Source of the DNA: Betaproteobacteria bacterium
GTDB taxonomy: Bacteria > Pseudomonadota > Gammaproteobacteria > Burkholderiales > Eutrophovitaceae
Direction: 5' to 3'
NCBI GenBank assembly: GCA_020354125.1
Contig: CP070643.1
Span: forward strand, 1,090,082 to 1,154,081
DNA length: 64,000 nt
The notes under the pieces: model-generated
Database searches by the model: none
What the model saw: the letters and a program-made list of their open reading frames with translations, nothing else
Told to the model about the DNA's origin: nothing
Part shown: positions 1-7,976 of the stretch, piece after piece
How the letters are laid out: each line of letters starts with the position of its first letter
How positions within the stretch are numbered: the stretch's first letter is position 1
Program-made: the position numbers and the translations under genes

Positions 1-87
1 ATCGTCGATGCTATACGCTTGTGGTCGCATCGCTGGATCGAACTCGACGAAAACAACGCAGCACTATTGACTATTGCGGCCATATGA
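1..87 (+). CDS. C-terminal end of an unidentified protein (partial)
   Basis: An open frame runs from the first base and stops at a TGA at 85-87, giving the last 28 residues of a protein whose start lies outside the window. The tail ends in a small hydrophobic run (LLTIAAI). I cannot recognise a family from so short a piece. The stop is followed within 2 bases by the inverted-repeat element at 90-240, which separates this gene from the convergent bamD. It could be a chance frame, but uninterrupted coding up to the repeat boundary favours a real gene end. Confidence 0.4.
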   Translation: MVDAIRLWSHRWIELDENNAALLTIAAI

Positions 88-89
88 GC

Positions 90-240
90 AGGCTGTTGAA
101 AAACCACGGCTCAACCTTGATCCGGGCTTGCAGCCGGTTCTGATCAATACGGTGCTCGTCCGCCTTCGGTGGTCCGGCCAGACTACATAGTCGCCGGTCG
201 CACCCGGCTGAAGGCCGCTCGCGACGTTTTTCAACAGCCT
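90..240. repeat. MITE-like intergenic repeat with 15-bp perfect terminal inverted repeats (copy 1)
   Basis: The ends at 90-104 (AGGCTGTTGAAAAAC) and 226-240 (GTTTTTCAACAGCCT) are perfect 15-bp inverted repeats, bounding a 151-bp unit without a convincing gene. The reverse complement is collinear with a second copy at about 52211-52450. A 37-base block matches at 34 positions, and three further blocks follow in the same order. The element fills the whole gap between the stop of the upstream gene and the 3' end of bamD, so it may also act as a bidirectional terminator. No target-site duplication is evident. Confidence 0.75.
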
Positions 241-250
241 TTTTTGTGGC

Positions 251-1087
251 TCACCACAGACGCCACCAGCCGGTTCTGCGAGGCTGTACCTTCAGGTTGC
301 TTTCCGGGAAGTTGGCGCGTAACGTTCGTTCGGCACCTTCAGCCAGCTCGTCCAGGCCCATCTCTTCGTAACTCGCAACCATGATGGCGAGCGCGCGTTC
401 AACTGCCGGGGCTCGCGGATAAGTTGTGACTATTTCCTGCGCGCGGTTGACCGACGCAATATAGGCACCCTGACGAAAGTAGTACTCGGCGACGCTGGTC
501 TCGTGCGATGCGAGGGCGTTGACCAGATAGGTCATGCGCGCGCGCGCGTCATTCGCATACTTGCTTTCCGGGAACCGCGTCACCAGTAACTTGAACGCGT
601 CATAGGCTTCGCGCGCCGCGACCGGGTCGCGCTCGGTCGGATCGATCTCATAGATGAAAGACAGAATCCCGAGGTCGTCGTTGAAATTGATCCGGCCTTT
701 CAGATAATAGACGTAGTCGACGTTGAAATGATTCGGATGTTCGCGCAAGAAGCGATCGCAGGCTGCCAGCGCTGATGCCGGATCGTCGTTTTTCCAATGC
801 GCATAGGCGATGTCGATTTTGCCCTGCTGCGCGAGGCGTCCATAAGGATAGCGCGCGTCGAGCTTCTGGTAGTAATCGATCGCCTTCTCGTAGCGCTTGT
901 CATTCATCTGGTCGCGCGCTGAATAATAGAGGCGGTCCGCCGGCCAGTCACGAGTAACATCAGGCTTGCCACGCGCACATCCGCCAATCAGCACGGAAAC
1001 ACACAACACAGCCAAAGCCAAAATCGCCGGCACGGATTCGTTGGATGCGGATAAACTGCTGTAGTTTCGTCTAAGGTACACAGTCAA
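251..1087 (-). CDS. bamD: Outer membrane protein assembly factor BamD (lipoprotein)
   Basis: BamD is an essential lipoprotein of the BAM complex, which folds beta-barrel proteins into the outer membrane. The 278-residue product has a hydrophobic signal core ending in a lipobox (LIGGC, Cys at about residue 37). TPR-like repeats follow, with family hallmarks such as RLYYSARDQM, YPYGRLAQQGKIDIAY and FPESKYANDARARM. The region before the signal core is long, and a GTG at about 1032 would give a more typical signal peptide, so the true start may be internal. It is divergent from rluD across a 5-bp gap. That arrangement is common in Gammaproteobacteria and leaves the two promoters to overlap the coding starts. 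Confidence 0.93.
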   Translation of the reverse strand: MTVYLRRNYSSLSASNESVPAILALAVLCVSVLIGGCARGKPDVTRDWPADRLYYSARDQMNDKRYEKAIDYYQKLDARYPYGRLAQQGKIDIAYAHWKNDDPASALAACDRFLREHPNHFNVDYVYYLKGRINFNDDLGILSFIYEIDPTERDPVAAREAYDAFKLLVTRFPESKYANDARARMTYLVNALASHETSVAEYYFRQGAYIASVNRAQEIVTTYPRAPAVERALAIMVASYEEMGLDELAEGAERTLRANFPESNLKVQPRRTGWWRLW

Positions 1088-1092
1088 AAAGA

Positions 1093-2121
1093 GTGAACTC
1101 CGTCAAGAACGCGGCAGATTATAAAGGACAATCCGCGGTTGCCGAAAACCGTCAAGGCATCATCCCCGACGACCTCGCGGGCAAGCGCATTGACCAGGCA
1201 CTGGCCATTGTGTTTCCCGATTACTCACGCAGCCGACTGCAACAGTGGATCCGTAACGGTCATGTCACCGTTGATGGCAAGCGCTGTAGCGTGAAGAGCA
1301 AAGTCTGGGGCGGCGAGACAGTGCTGGTCGAAGTACAGGCCGATGGCCCGGAGACCGCCTACCTTCCGGAAGCCATTCCTCTGAAACTGGTCCATGAAGA
1401 CGATACCATCCTGGTCATCGACAAACCCGCAGGACTCGTCGTCCATCCCGGCAGCGGCAACTGGAGCGGTACCTTGCTCAACGCCCTGCTGCAACATGCA
1501 CCGTCGAACGCCTCACTGCCGCGCGCCGGAATTGTTCATCGCCTCGACAAAGACACCAGCGGTTTACTGGTAGTCGCAAAAACACTCGAGTCGCGCACCG
1601 AGTTGGTTCGCCAGATGCAGGCACGGACTGTGGGCCGGGAGTATGCCGCGATCGTGCACGGAGAGGTCAAGAGCGACGGCACTGTCGAGGCGCCCATTGG
1701 CCGCCACCCGCGGGATCGCAAACGCATGGCAGTAGTAGCCCGCGGCAAGCCGGCCAAAACCCATTACGCAGTTGTTGAAAGCGGCCGCGACTGGGCACTA
1801 CTTACCTGCCGTCTCGAAACCGGCCGCACCCACCAGATCCGCGTCCATCTTTCATCGATTGACCATGCACTGATTGGCGATCCTGTTTACAAGCCAAAGC
1901 GCGTCTCCAGTACCCTTCCGGAACAAGCACGTCGCTTCGGACGCCAGGCGTTGCACGCGCAACGCTTGCGGATCAAGCATCCGACAAGCGGACAGGCGAT
2001 GGAGTGGTCCTCGCCGTTACCTGAGGACCTTGCATTACTGCTCGAATGCCTGCGGCATCGCAGTCACGAACAACATCGCAGCCACGAACAACAAGCTAAT
2101 CGTGAACAAGAAAATGGCTAA
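1093..2121 (+). CDS. rluD: 23S rRNA pseudouridine synthase RluD
   Basis: RluD isomerises uridines 1911, 1915 and 1917 in helix 69 of 23S rRNA. The 342-residue product starts with GTG. An N-terminal S4 RNA-binding domain (about 25-85, with RIDQALAIVFPDYSRSRLQQWIRNGHVTV) precedes the RluA-type catalytic domain. The catalytic aspartate is D152 in HRLDKDTSG, and a downstream GRTHQIRVH motif is also present. The C-terminus is low-complexity and rich in His, Glu and Gln. The last 8 bases overlap the start of pgeF, which indicates translational coupling, as in many gammaproteobacterial genomes. Confidence 0.93.
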   Translation: MNSVKNAADYKGQSAVAENRQGIIPDDLAGKRIDQALAIVFPDYSRSRLQQWIRNGHVTVDGKRCSVKSKVWGGETVLVEVQADGPETAYLPEAIPLKLVHEDDTILVIDKPAGLVVHPGSGNWSGTLLNALLQHAPSNASLPRAGIVHRLDKDTSGLLVVAKTLESRTELVRQMQARTVGREYAAIVHGEVKSDGTVEAPIGRHPRDRKRMAVVARGKPAKTHYAVVESGRDWALLTCRLETGRTHQIRVHLSSIDHALIGDPVYKPKRVSSTLPEQARRFGRQALHAQRLRIKHPTSGQAMEWSSPLPEDLALLLECLRHRSHEQHRSHEQQANREQENG

Positions 2122-2857
2122 AGCGGACAAAAACTGGATTTTGCCGGACTGGCCCTGCCCTGCATCGGTGCGCGCGCTCATAACGACGCGCTCCGGCGGT
2201 ATTAGCACTGGTGTATACGCATCAATGAATGTCGGCAGTGCAGTCGGGGACGCCAGCGAAAACGTAACTGAGAACCGCCGGCGGCTTGAAGCTGTGCTGC
2301 CATCGCAACCACGCTGGCTGCACCAGGTACATGGCAATCAAGTTGTCGGTGCAGAAAACATTACTGGCATCGTCGATGCCGACGCCTCAGTCGCGACCTC
2401 GGCGGACACCGTGTGCGCGGTCATGGTTGCCGACTGTGTTCCGGTACTGTTGTGCGACCGCAGCGGGCAAGTCGTGGCCGCCGCCCACGCCGGGTGGCGC
2501 GGCCTGTGTGCCGGCGTTCTGGAGAACACGGTTGAGGCGATGCGCGTACCGGGACGCGACCTTCTCGCTTACCTCGGTCCGGGCATTGGACCCACGGCGT
2601 TCGAAGTCGGTGAAGAAGTCCGCACCGCGTTCATTGAGCGCGACCCGCAAGCGGTCAGTGCCTTCCGGCCGCTCCGCGAGGGAAAGTGGCTGGCCGACCT
2701 GTTCATGCTGGCACGGCAGCGCCTGCGCACCGCCGGTGTATCGGCCTTCTATGGCGGCACCGATTGTACCTATAGTGATACGGCACGCTTTTTCTCGCAT
2801 CGGCGCGACAAGATCAGCGGCCGCATGGCAGCCCTGATCTGGTTGTCGTCGTCCTGA
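2114..2857 (+). CDS. pgeF: Purine nucleoside phosphorylase / multicopper-like YfiH (PgeF)
   Basis: This is a 247-residue member of the DUF152/YfiH family. E. coli members remove misincorporated amino acids from peptidoglycan precursors, and homologues act as purine nucleoside phosphorylases. Family residues are visible as VADCVPVLL, AAHAGWRGL and a late HRRD; the Cys and His of these motifs form the zinc site. I chose the ATG at 2114 because it overlaps the rluD stop by 8 bases and matches the usual family length. The open frame extends further upstream only as a shadow of rluD. Confidence 0.9.
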   Translation: MAKADKNWILPDWPCPASVRALITTRSGGISTGVYASMNVGSAVGDASENVTENRRRLEAVLPSQPRWLHQVHGNQVVGAENITGIVDADASVATSADTVCAVMVADCVPVLLCDRSGQVVAAAHAGWRGLCAGVLENTVEAMRVPGRDLLAYLGPGIGPTAFEVGEEVRTAFIERDPQAVSAFRPLREGKWLADLFMLARQRLRTAGVSAFYGGTDCTYSDTARFFSHRRDKISGRMAALIWLSSS

Positions 2858-2919
2858 TTTCAAGCACCTGTGTACACTGGCAAAGGCTATACTCCGGCCT
2901 TCGCCCGAAACGACTCCCG

Positions 2920-3723
2920 ATGACCGTCCTTTACTGGATCCTGCTCAGTACCTTTGTCGGTGCGGTGCTAAGTGTCTCAGCTGCCGCCGCAATCGCATAC
3001 CGTGCTTCGCGAGCGGGCGTGTCACGTCTGATTAGCTATGCAGTCGGGACGCTGCTCGGTGCAGCCTTTCTCGAAATATTGCCGCACGCGGTCGAGACGG
3101 CGAAAAGCATCCAGCAGCTGTCGGCAACCGTGCTGGGTGGCATTCTGTTGTTCTTCATGCTCGAGAAGTTCGTACTGTGGCGGCATTGCCACGTCGAATC
3201 CTGCGAGGCGCATGACCCCCGCACTGAACGAGGCGATGCCGATCCGGGCGATCATGGCCGCACCGGCCTGATGATTCTGGTCGGTGACACCTTCCACAAT
3301 TTCGTTGATGGCATCCTGATCGCCGCTGCATTCATGACCGACATTGAGTTGGGCATCATCACCACCATTGCCATCATTGCTCACGAAATTCCACAGGAAG
3401 TCGGTGATTTTGTCATTCTGCTGCACTCCGGGTTTTCGCGGGGCCGTGCCCTCGCCTTCAACCTGCTGTCGAGTGTTGCCACACTGGGCGGTGGCTTGCT
3501 TGCCTATTTTGCCCTGCAATCGCTGCAGAATCTTGTGCCACCGCTGCTCGGACTTGCTGCTGCGAGCATGATCTACATTGCAGTGGCCGATCTGATTCCA
3601 GGATTGCACAAACGACCAGAGATCGGCGCTACCGCAGAACAAGTCACGCTTATTGGTATCGGCGTCGGTACCATTGTGCTGGTCGGATTTGTCGTCAGCG
3701 GATTTTTTGCCGATTCCCATTGA
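2920..3723 (+). CDS. ZIP family metal transporter
   Basis: This 267-residue membrane protein has about eight hydrophobic helices and belongs to the ZIP (ZupT-like) family, which imports zinc and other divalent metals into the cytoplasm. The diagnostic helix 4 and 5 motifs are DTFHNFVDG and AHEIPQEVGDF, whose His, Asn, Asp and Glu residues line the metal site. The cytoplasmic loop before helix 4 contains a mixed His/Cys/Asp-rich stretch (HCHVESCEAHD) of the kind that binds metal in this family. It lies 62 bases after pgeF and is probably a separate unit. Substrate specificity cannot be read from the sequence. Confidence 0.88.
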   Translation: MTVLYWILLSTFVGAVLSVSAAAAIAYRASRAGVSRLISYAVGTLLGAAFLEILPHAVETAKSIQQLSATVLGGILLFFMLEKFVLWRHCHVESCEAHDPRTERGDADPGDHGRTGLMILVGDTFHNFVDGILIAAAFMTDIELGIITTIAIIAHEIPQEVGDFVILLHSGFSRGRALAFNLLSSVATLGGGLLAYFALQSLQNLVPPLLGLAAASMIYIAVADLIPGLHKRPEIGATAEQVTLIGIGVGTIVLVGFVVSGFFADSH

Positions 3724-3863
3724 CGGCTAATGGCGTCATATGACTGGTCGCTTCTTGCTTGGGTGATGCACAGCGTCCAACCCGCTAGTGCAATGCGCAC
3801 TGTTTGACTAGTAACAGTTTAGATTCGACCGATCACATTCAGCCCACGACGAAACTCTTTCGA

Positions 3864-5591
3864 ATGCCAGCATCTCCGACCAAGATCGAAGCCGCCTTGC
3901 AACAGCTGCTTATCGCGGCCCAGGCGCATTCTTCGGAATTCGTCCAGTCACTGCCGTTGCGTGACGCGGACGTCGCGGAACTGAACCGCGCCCTGCTGAC
4001 TTCCGAGCACGGCAGACAAAGGCTACTGGAGCTGCAGCAAAACTATCTACGAGACTGGCTTGAGATCATGCGAAGCAGCGGCGCCCGCCACCAATCAGCG
4101 CATGGCGATCGGCGCTTCTCGGCGCCGGAATGGAGCGAGTCACCCTGGTTTGGGACTATTCGCGCGCTTTACCAACTCAATAGCAAGTTCGTCAGTGCCG
4201 TGACTGCCCTGGTGGAGCTACCGCCGGACACAAAACGCCGGCTGGACTTCTTCAGCCGGCAGCTGATTGACGCGATGTCGCCGGCCAATTTTCCCATCAC
4301 CAATCCGCAGGCTATTACCCGCGCATTCCAGAGCGATGGTGAAAGTCTTGCCAAAGGAGCACAGGCGTTTGCCGCTGATCTGGCGCGCGGCCGGATTGCC
4401 ATGAGCGATGAGTCGGTTTTCGAAGTCGGTCGCAATCTGGCGATAACGCCCGGCGACGTCGTTTTCGAGAACGAGCTGATACAACTCCTTCAGTACCGGG
4501 CGACGACCCAGCAGATGTACTCACGTGCTCTACTGATCGTGCCACCATTTATTAACAAGTACTACATACTGGATCTGCAGCCGCACAATTCTTTCGTGCG
4601 CTACTGCGTCGACCAGGGTATCACGACATTCATCGTTTCCTGGCGCAACATCCCGGAACAACTAGGTCATCTCGGTTGGGATGACTACATCAACAAGGGA
4701 ATTTTCGACGCGATTGAAGTTGCCCGGAGTATTTCCGGAAGCGAAACCATTAACGCTCTCGGTTACTGTGTCGGCGGGACGTTACTTGCAAGCGCGCTCG
4801 CTGTGAAAACCGCGCAGGGAGAAAATCCAGTCAGCTCGCTTTCATTACTGGCGTCGATGCTCGACTTCTCCGATACGGGGGAGATCAGCGTCTATGTCGA
4901 TGAAGGCTACGTTGAACGCTGCGAACAGCGCTACGCCGAGCGCGGACTCGTTCCCGGCTCGCAACTGGCTGGCGCGTTCGCCAGCTTGCGGGCCAATGAG
5001 CTGGTCTGGTACTTCGTGGTCAACAATTACCTGCTCGGCGATTCGCCGCGGGCGTTCGATTTGCTGTACTGGAATGCCGACAGCGCGAATCTGCCGGGGC
5101 CGCTGTATGCCTATTACCTTCGCAACATGTACCTGGAGAACCGGTTGCGAATGACCGGTGCACTCCGAATGCAGGACACGCCGGTCGATCTTGCCGCCAT
5201 CGACATGCCGTCGATCGTCATCGCCACCCGCGAGGACCATATCGTTCCGTGGCGCACGGCGTACCGCAGCGTTCACCTTCTTGGCGGCGAAACCGAATTC
5301 GTACTCGGAGCCAGCGGGCACGTCGCGGGGATCGTAAACCCGCCGCAAGCCAACCAGCGGCAATACTGGATCAGTGATGTGAGCCCGCTGCCCGACCAGG
5401 CCGTGATCTGGTTGGACACAGCACATGAGACCGGCGGCAGCTGGTGGCCGCACTGGATGAACTGGCTGCAGCGACAATCGGGCAACACCCTGCCGGCCCG
5501 AAAAAAGACCGGAAACCGTAAGTATCAACCACTGGAGGCGGCGCCCGGCAGATATGTTCGCGAACGCCATGTATGTTCGCGAACCGAATGA
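3864..5591 (+). CDS. phaC: Class I poly(3-hydroxyalkanoate) synthase PhaC
   Basis: PhaC polymerises 3-hydroxyacyl-CoA into polyester granules. The lipase-like box GYCVGG carries the nucleophilic Cys (about residue 302 from this start). The Asp in REDHIVPW and the His in SGHVAGIVNPP complete the catalytic triad. At about 575 residues it fits class I. The frame remains open to a TTG at 3804, which would add 20 residues. I prefer the ATG at 3864, although neither start has a strong ribosome binding site. phaB follows 93 bases downstream and phaR lies beyond it, so substrate supply and control are local. No beta-ketothiolase or phasin gene is present here. Confidence 0.93.
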   Translation: MPASPTKIEAALQQLLIAAQAHSSEFVQSLPLRDADVAELNRALLTSEHGRQRLLELQQNYLRDWLEIMRSSGARHQSAHGDRRFSAPEWSESPWFGTIRALYQLNSKFVSAVTALVELPPDTKRRLDFFSRQLIDAMSPANFPITNPQAITRAFQSDGESLAKGAQAFAADLARGRIAMSDESVFEVGRNLAITPGDVVFENELIQLLQYRATTQQMYSRALLIVPPFINKYYILDLQPHNSFVRYCVDQGITTFIVSWRNIPEQLGHLGWDDYINKGIFDAIEVARSISGSETINALGYCVGGTLLASALAVKTAQGENPVSSLSLLASMLDFSDTGEISVYVDEGYVERCEQRYAERGLVPGSQLAGAFASLRANELVWYFVVNNYLLGDSPRAFDLLYWNADSANLPGPLYAYYLRNMYLENRLRMTGALRMQDTPVDLAAIDMPSIVIATREDHIVPWRTAYRSVHLLGGETEFVLGASGHVAGIVNPPQANQRQYWISDVSPLPDQAVIWLDTAHETGGSWWPHWMNWLQRQSGNTLPARKKTGNRKYQPLEAAPGRYVRERHVCSRTE

Positions 5592-5684
5592 CTTGCAAGT
5601 ATGATCGCAATATCGGATCGAATCGCTAATCTGAGAAGATCATCTTGAGTCTGACTTAATCATCTTGCATGGGGGGATGTTCAC

Positions 5685-6428
5685 ATGGCTAAACGTATCG
5701 TACTGGTTACCGGCGGAATGGGTGGATTGGGCGAGTCCATTTGTACCAAGATGGCCGACCAGGGCTACGCTGTCGTCGCGACCTACTCGCCGAGCAACAG
5801 GAGAAGCGATCAGTGGCTGGCCGAGATGAGCGCGCGCGGTTATGAGTTCCTGGCCGAACCGGTCGATGTCACCGATTTCGACTCTTGCGCAGCCTGTATC
5901 GAGGCGGTGGAAAAGAAGCTCGGACCGGTCGACGTGTTGGTGAATAACGCAGGCATTACCCGTGACATGACGTTCAGGAAAATGACCAAGGCAGATTGGG
6001 ACGCGGTCATTCACACCAATCTCGACAGCGCTTTCAACATGTGCAAACAGGTACTCGATGGCATGGTGGAGCGCGGCTGGGGGCGCATCATCAATGTGTC
6101 TTCGGTAAACGGACAGAAAGGCGCATTCGGCCAGACCAATTATTCTGCGGCGAAGGCCGGTATGCACGGCTTCACCAAGGCGCTGGCGCTCGAAGTTGCA
6201 AGGAAAGGCGTCACGGTGAACACCATATCGCCTGGCTACATTGGCACCAAGATGGTGACTGCGATCCGGCAGGACATCCTCGACGAAAAGATTCTGCCGC
6301 AGATCCCACTCGGCCGTCTTGGCGAACCGGAGGAAGTCGCCGGTCTGATCATCTATCTGGCATCGAATGAAGCAGCATTTGTCACCGGCGCCAATATTTC
6401 GATCAACGGCGGCCAACACATGTACTGA
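5685..6428 (+). CDS. phaB: Acetoacetyl-CoA reductase PhaB
   Basis: PhaB is an NADPH-dependent short-chain dehydrogenase that makes (R)-3-hydroxybutyryl-CoA for PhaC. The 247-residue protein begins with the Rossmann glycine motif TGGMGGLG. It carries NNAG, the catalytic Ser in NVSSVNGQKG and the YSAAK Tyr/Lys pair, all in the expected order. The GQTNYSAAKAG and PGYIGTKMV stretches are typical of PhaB rather than FabG. A strong purine-rich ribosome binding site (GGGGGGA, about 5671-5677) precedes the ATG. It probably belongs to a transcription unit with phaC. Confidence 0.93.
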   Translation: MAKRIVLVTGGMGGLGESICTKMADQGYAVVATYSPSNRRSDQWLAEMSARGYEFLAEPVDVTDFDSCAACIEAVEKKLGPVDVLVNNAGITRDMTFRKMTKADWDAVIHTNLDSAFNMCKQVLDGMVERGWGRIINVSSVNGQKGAFGQTNYSAAKAGMHGFTKALALEVARKGVTVNTISPGYIGTKMVTAIRQDILDEKILPQIPLGRLGEPEEVAGLIIYLASNEAAFVTGANISINGGQHMY

Positions 6429-6583
6429 CGCCATCGGCAAGCGACAAAAGTAGTCAGTTAGCCGCGATTGTGAGCAATCAGGGTTAGATATAGGTGCTAG
6501 CCACTTGTCTTGTCAGTATTTTTTCTTAGATAAAGTGACGCTGAGGGGCATGCGTTGGCAATTTTCCGCACTTTGAAATGGCC

Positions 6584-6615
6584 AAAAAAAACCCCGATGG
6601 GAAACCCATCGGGGT
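6584..6615 (-). terminator. Intrinsic terminator on the minus strand
   Basis: An 11-bp perfect stem (6591-6601 with 6605-6615) and a 3-base loop are followed on the minus strand by a run of eight T residues (A-run 6584-6591 on plus). The T-run lies only on the minus-strand exit side, so the hairpin serves a transcript running leftward. No recognised minus-strand gene lies upstream of it, which points to an unannotated small RNA or short gene between about 6620 and 7020. Confidence 0.8.
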
Positions 6616-6812
6616 GAACCTTTACTAAAGGCGAGACCTTTAGGTAAAGGGGGAGGAGACTTATGTCCTGTTTCCAGGCAGATTTAGCTGCCCTGGCCCC
6701 TTAAAAACGCCTCTCGTGGCGCTTGAGCCGGTTGCCCTACTTTAAGGACAACCCTGAATCCTTTACGTTGCGTTTGTGCTACCTCTTTGGAGGTCTTTGC
6801 GTAACCCAATCA

Positions 6813-6935
6813 CTACGGGCATTTAGCACCTTTGTGTTGACATCCAGCAGTTTCTATGCCAGCAATAAAAAAACGCTTAAGAAACCACTTATCGCTTTTA
6901 TCTAAAACTCTAGACTGCAAATCGGCTCGTTCCAT
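6813..6935 (-). CDS. Possible 40-residue small protein inside the putative minus-strand transcript
   Basis: A 40-codon frame starts at an ATG with an AGGAC-like ribosome site about nine bases upstream. It encodes a Lys/Arg- and Cys-containing peptide (begins MERADLQSRV, ends GCQHKGAKCP). It is the only small frame of note upstream of the strong minus-strand terminator. I do not recognise a family. The case rests on position and the ribosome site alone, so it may be noise within a small RNA. Confidence 0.2.
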   Translation of the reverse strand: MERADLQSRVLDKSDKWFLKRFFIAGIETAGCQHKGAKCP

Positions 6936-7292
6936 GCCGCCGAAGTCCTGAACGATCGACTTGGCCAGGATCACAATTTTGCAGTGCCAAATCAATATAT
7001 CGCCGAGAACCTATCTATAACCTTCTGATTAATTGTCTCTATTTGGCGTCGGTTGTCGCCAGCAAGGAACGCTTATTGCGGCGCACAATAAGAATTATCC
7101 GCGCCCTGCTAGGCTCCTGTCAATGCCCTTTATATCGCGATGCACGACGAACTGTTCGGCCACGTTTTCAGATGGTTATAATCATCCCTCATGCAATGCG
7201 TCACAACATGCGAAGTCGCTGTTAGGCAGCGATCGCCGGTTGCGACGAAACGCAACAACACAATAGATGAGCCTGTTTTGGAGGGGTAATCG

Positions 7293-7907
7293 ATGGCTGA
7301 TGAAACCCGGCTTATAAAGAAGTATCCGAATCGGCGCCTCTACGACACCGCAACCAGCAGCTACATCACCCTCGCAGATGTCAAACAGCTGGTGCTGGAC
7401 AACGTTGTTTTCAAGGTCGTGGACGCGAAGACCGATGAGGATCTGACTCGAAGCATTCTGCTGCAAATCATTCTCGAAGAAGAAGGATCGGGTGCACCGA
7501 TTTTCTCCTCGGAGATGCTGTGTCAGATCATTCGGTTCTATGGGCATGCGCTACAGGAGATGATGGGCAACTACCTCGAGAAGAATATTCATACCTTCAT
7601 GGATATCCAGCACCGCCTGCAGGAACAGGGTGCCAACAAGATGGGTGAAAACCCTATGTTGAATCCGGACACCTATTCGCAGTTCGTCAAAATGCAAGGG
7701 CCGGCAATCCAGGGCCTGATGTCGAACTACCTCGAGCAAAGTGCGAACGCCTTCCTGGACATGCAGCAGCAGATGCAAAAACAGGCGAGGAACATGTTTG
7801 GCAGTTTCCCGTTTGCTGGTATGCCCCCTTCAGACACAAAGGAGCAGCCCCCCGCAACTGAGCAAGCCGCGACCGAAAAAGCCTCTGAAGATCAGAAATC
7901 CGGCTAG
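7293..7907 (+). CDS. phaR: Polyhydroxyalkanoate synthesis repressor PhaR
   Basis: PhaR binds DNA and PHA granules, holding phasin and related promoters off until polymer appears. The 204-residue protein starts with the highly conserved PHB/PHA accumulation regulator domain (IKKYPNRRLYDTATSSYITL, about residues 8-27). Two repeats of the accumulation-regulator type follow (FYGHALQEMMGNYLEKN, then GPAIQGLMSNYLEQS). The tail is Gln/Pro/Ala-rich and presumably disordered. A clear GGAGGGG ribosome site lies about eight bases before the ATG. The long upstream region may be its own operator. Confidence 0.92.
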   Translation: MADETRLIKKYPNRRLYDTATSSYITLADVKQLVLDNVVFKVVDAKTDEDLTRSILLQIILEEEGSGAPIFSSEMLCQIIRFYGHALQEMMGNYLEKNIHTFMDIQHRLQEQGANKMGENPMLNPDTYSQFVKMQGPAIQGLMSNYLEQSANAFLDMQQQMQKQARNMFGSFPFAGMPPSDTKEQPPATEQAATEKASEDQKSG

Positions 7908-7976
7908 CCGTTCTCGCACAGTGCATCGCATCGTTCTCCGGGCCCGGCATGCCGGGAGTTCGGAGTACGCCGGGCA

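Larger units (their letters stand above)
6429..7292. other. 864-bp intergenic region between phaB and phaR
   Basis: No conserved protein gene is visible. On the minus strand the region contains a strong terminator at 6584-6615. Upstream of it lie several small hairpins: CCAGGCAG/CTGCCCTGG near 6677-6699, a CGCC/GGCG stem followed by T5 near 6712-6725, and ACCTC/GAGGT near 6781-6794. A 40-codon frame with a possible ribosome site lies at 6813-6935. Together these suggest a minus-strand small RNA or short mRNA ending at about 6584. On the plus strand, TATAAT near 7177 could be the -10 box for phaR. The region appears more AT-rich than its neighbours. Confidence 0.5.

Noticed and set aside
3022..3720. 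Minus-strand frame of 232 codons
   Set aside because: Antisense to the ZIP transporter gene.
5640..6440. Minus-strand frame of 266 codons
   Set aside because: Antisense to phaB; no family features.
6723..6905. 60-codon plus-strand frame in the phaB-phaR gap
   Set aside because: No ribosome site or family; the stronger signals in this area lie on the minus strand.
6584..7030. tmRNA, RNase P RNA or 6S RNA in the phaB-phaR gap
   Set aside because: None of the known conserved sequences (such as the P4 core GAGGAAAGTC or a CCA-ending tRNA-like part) is present.
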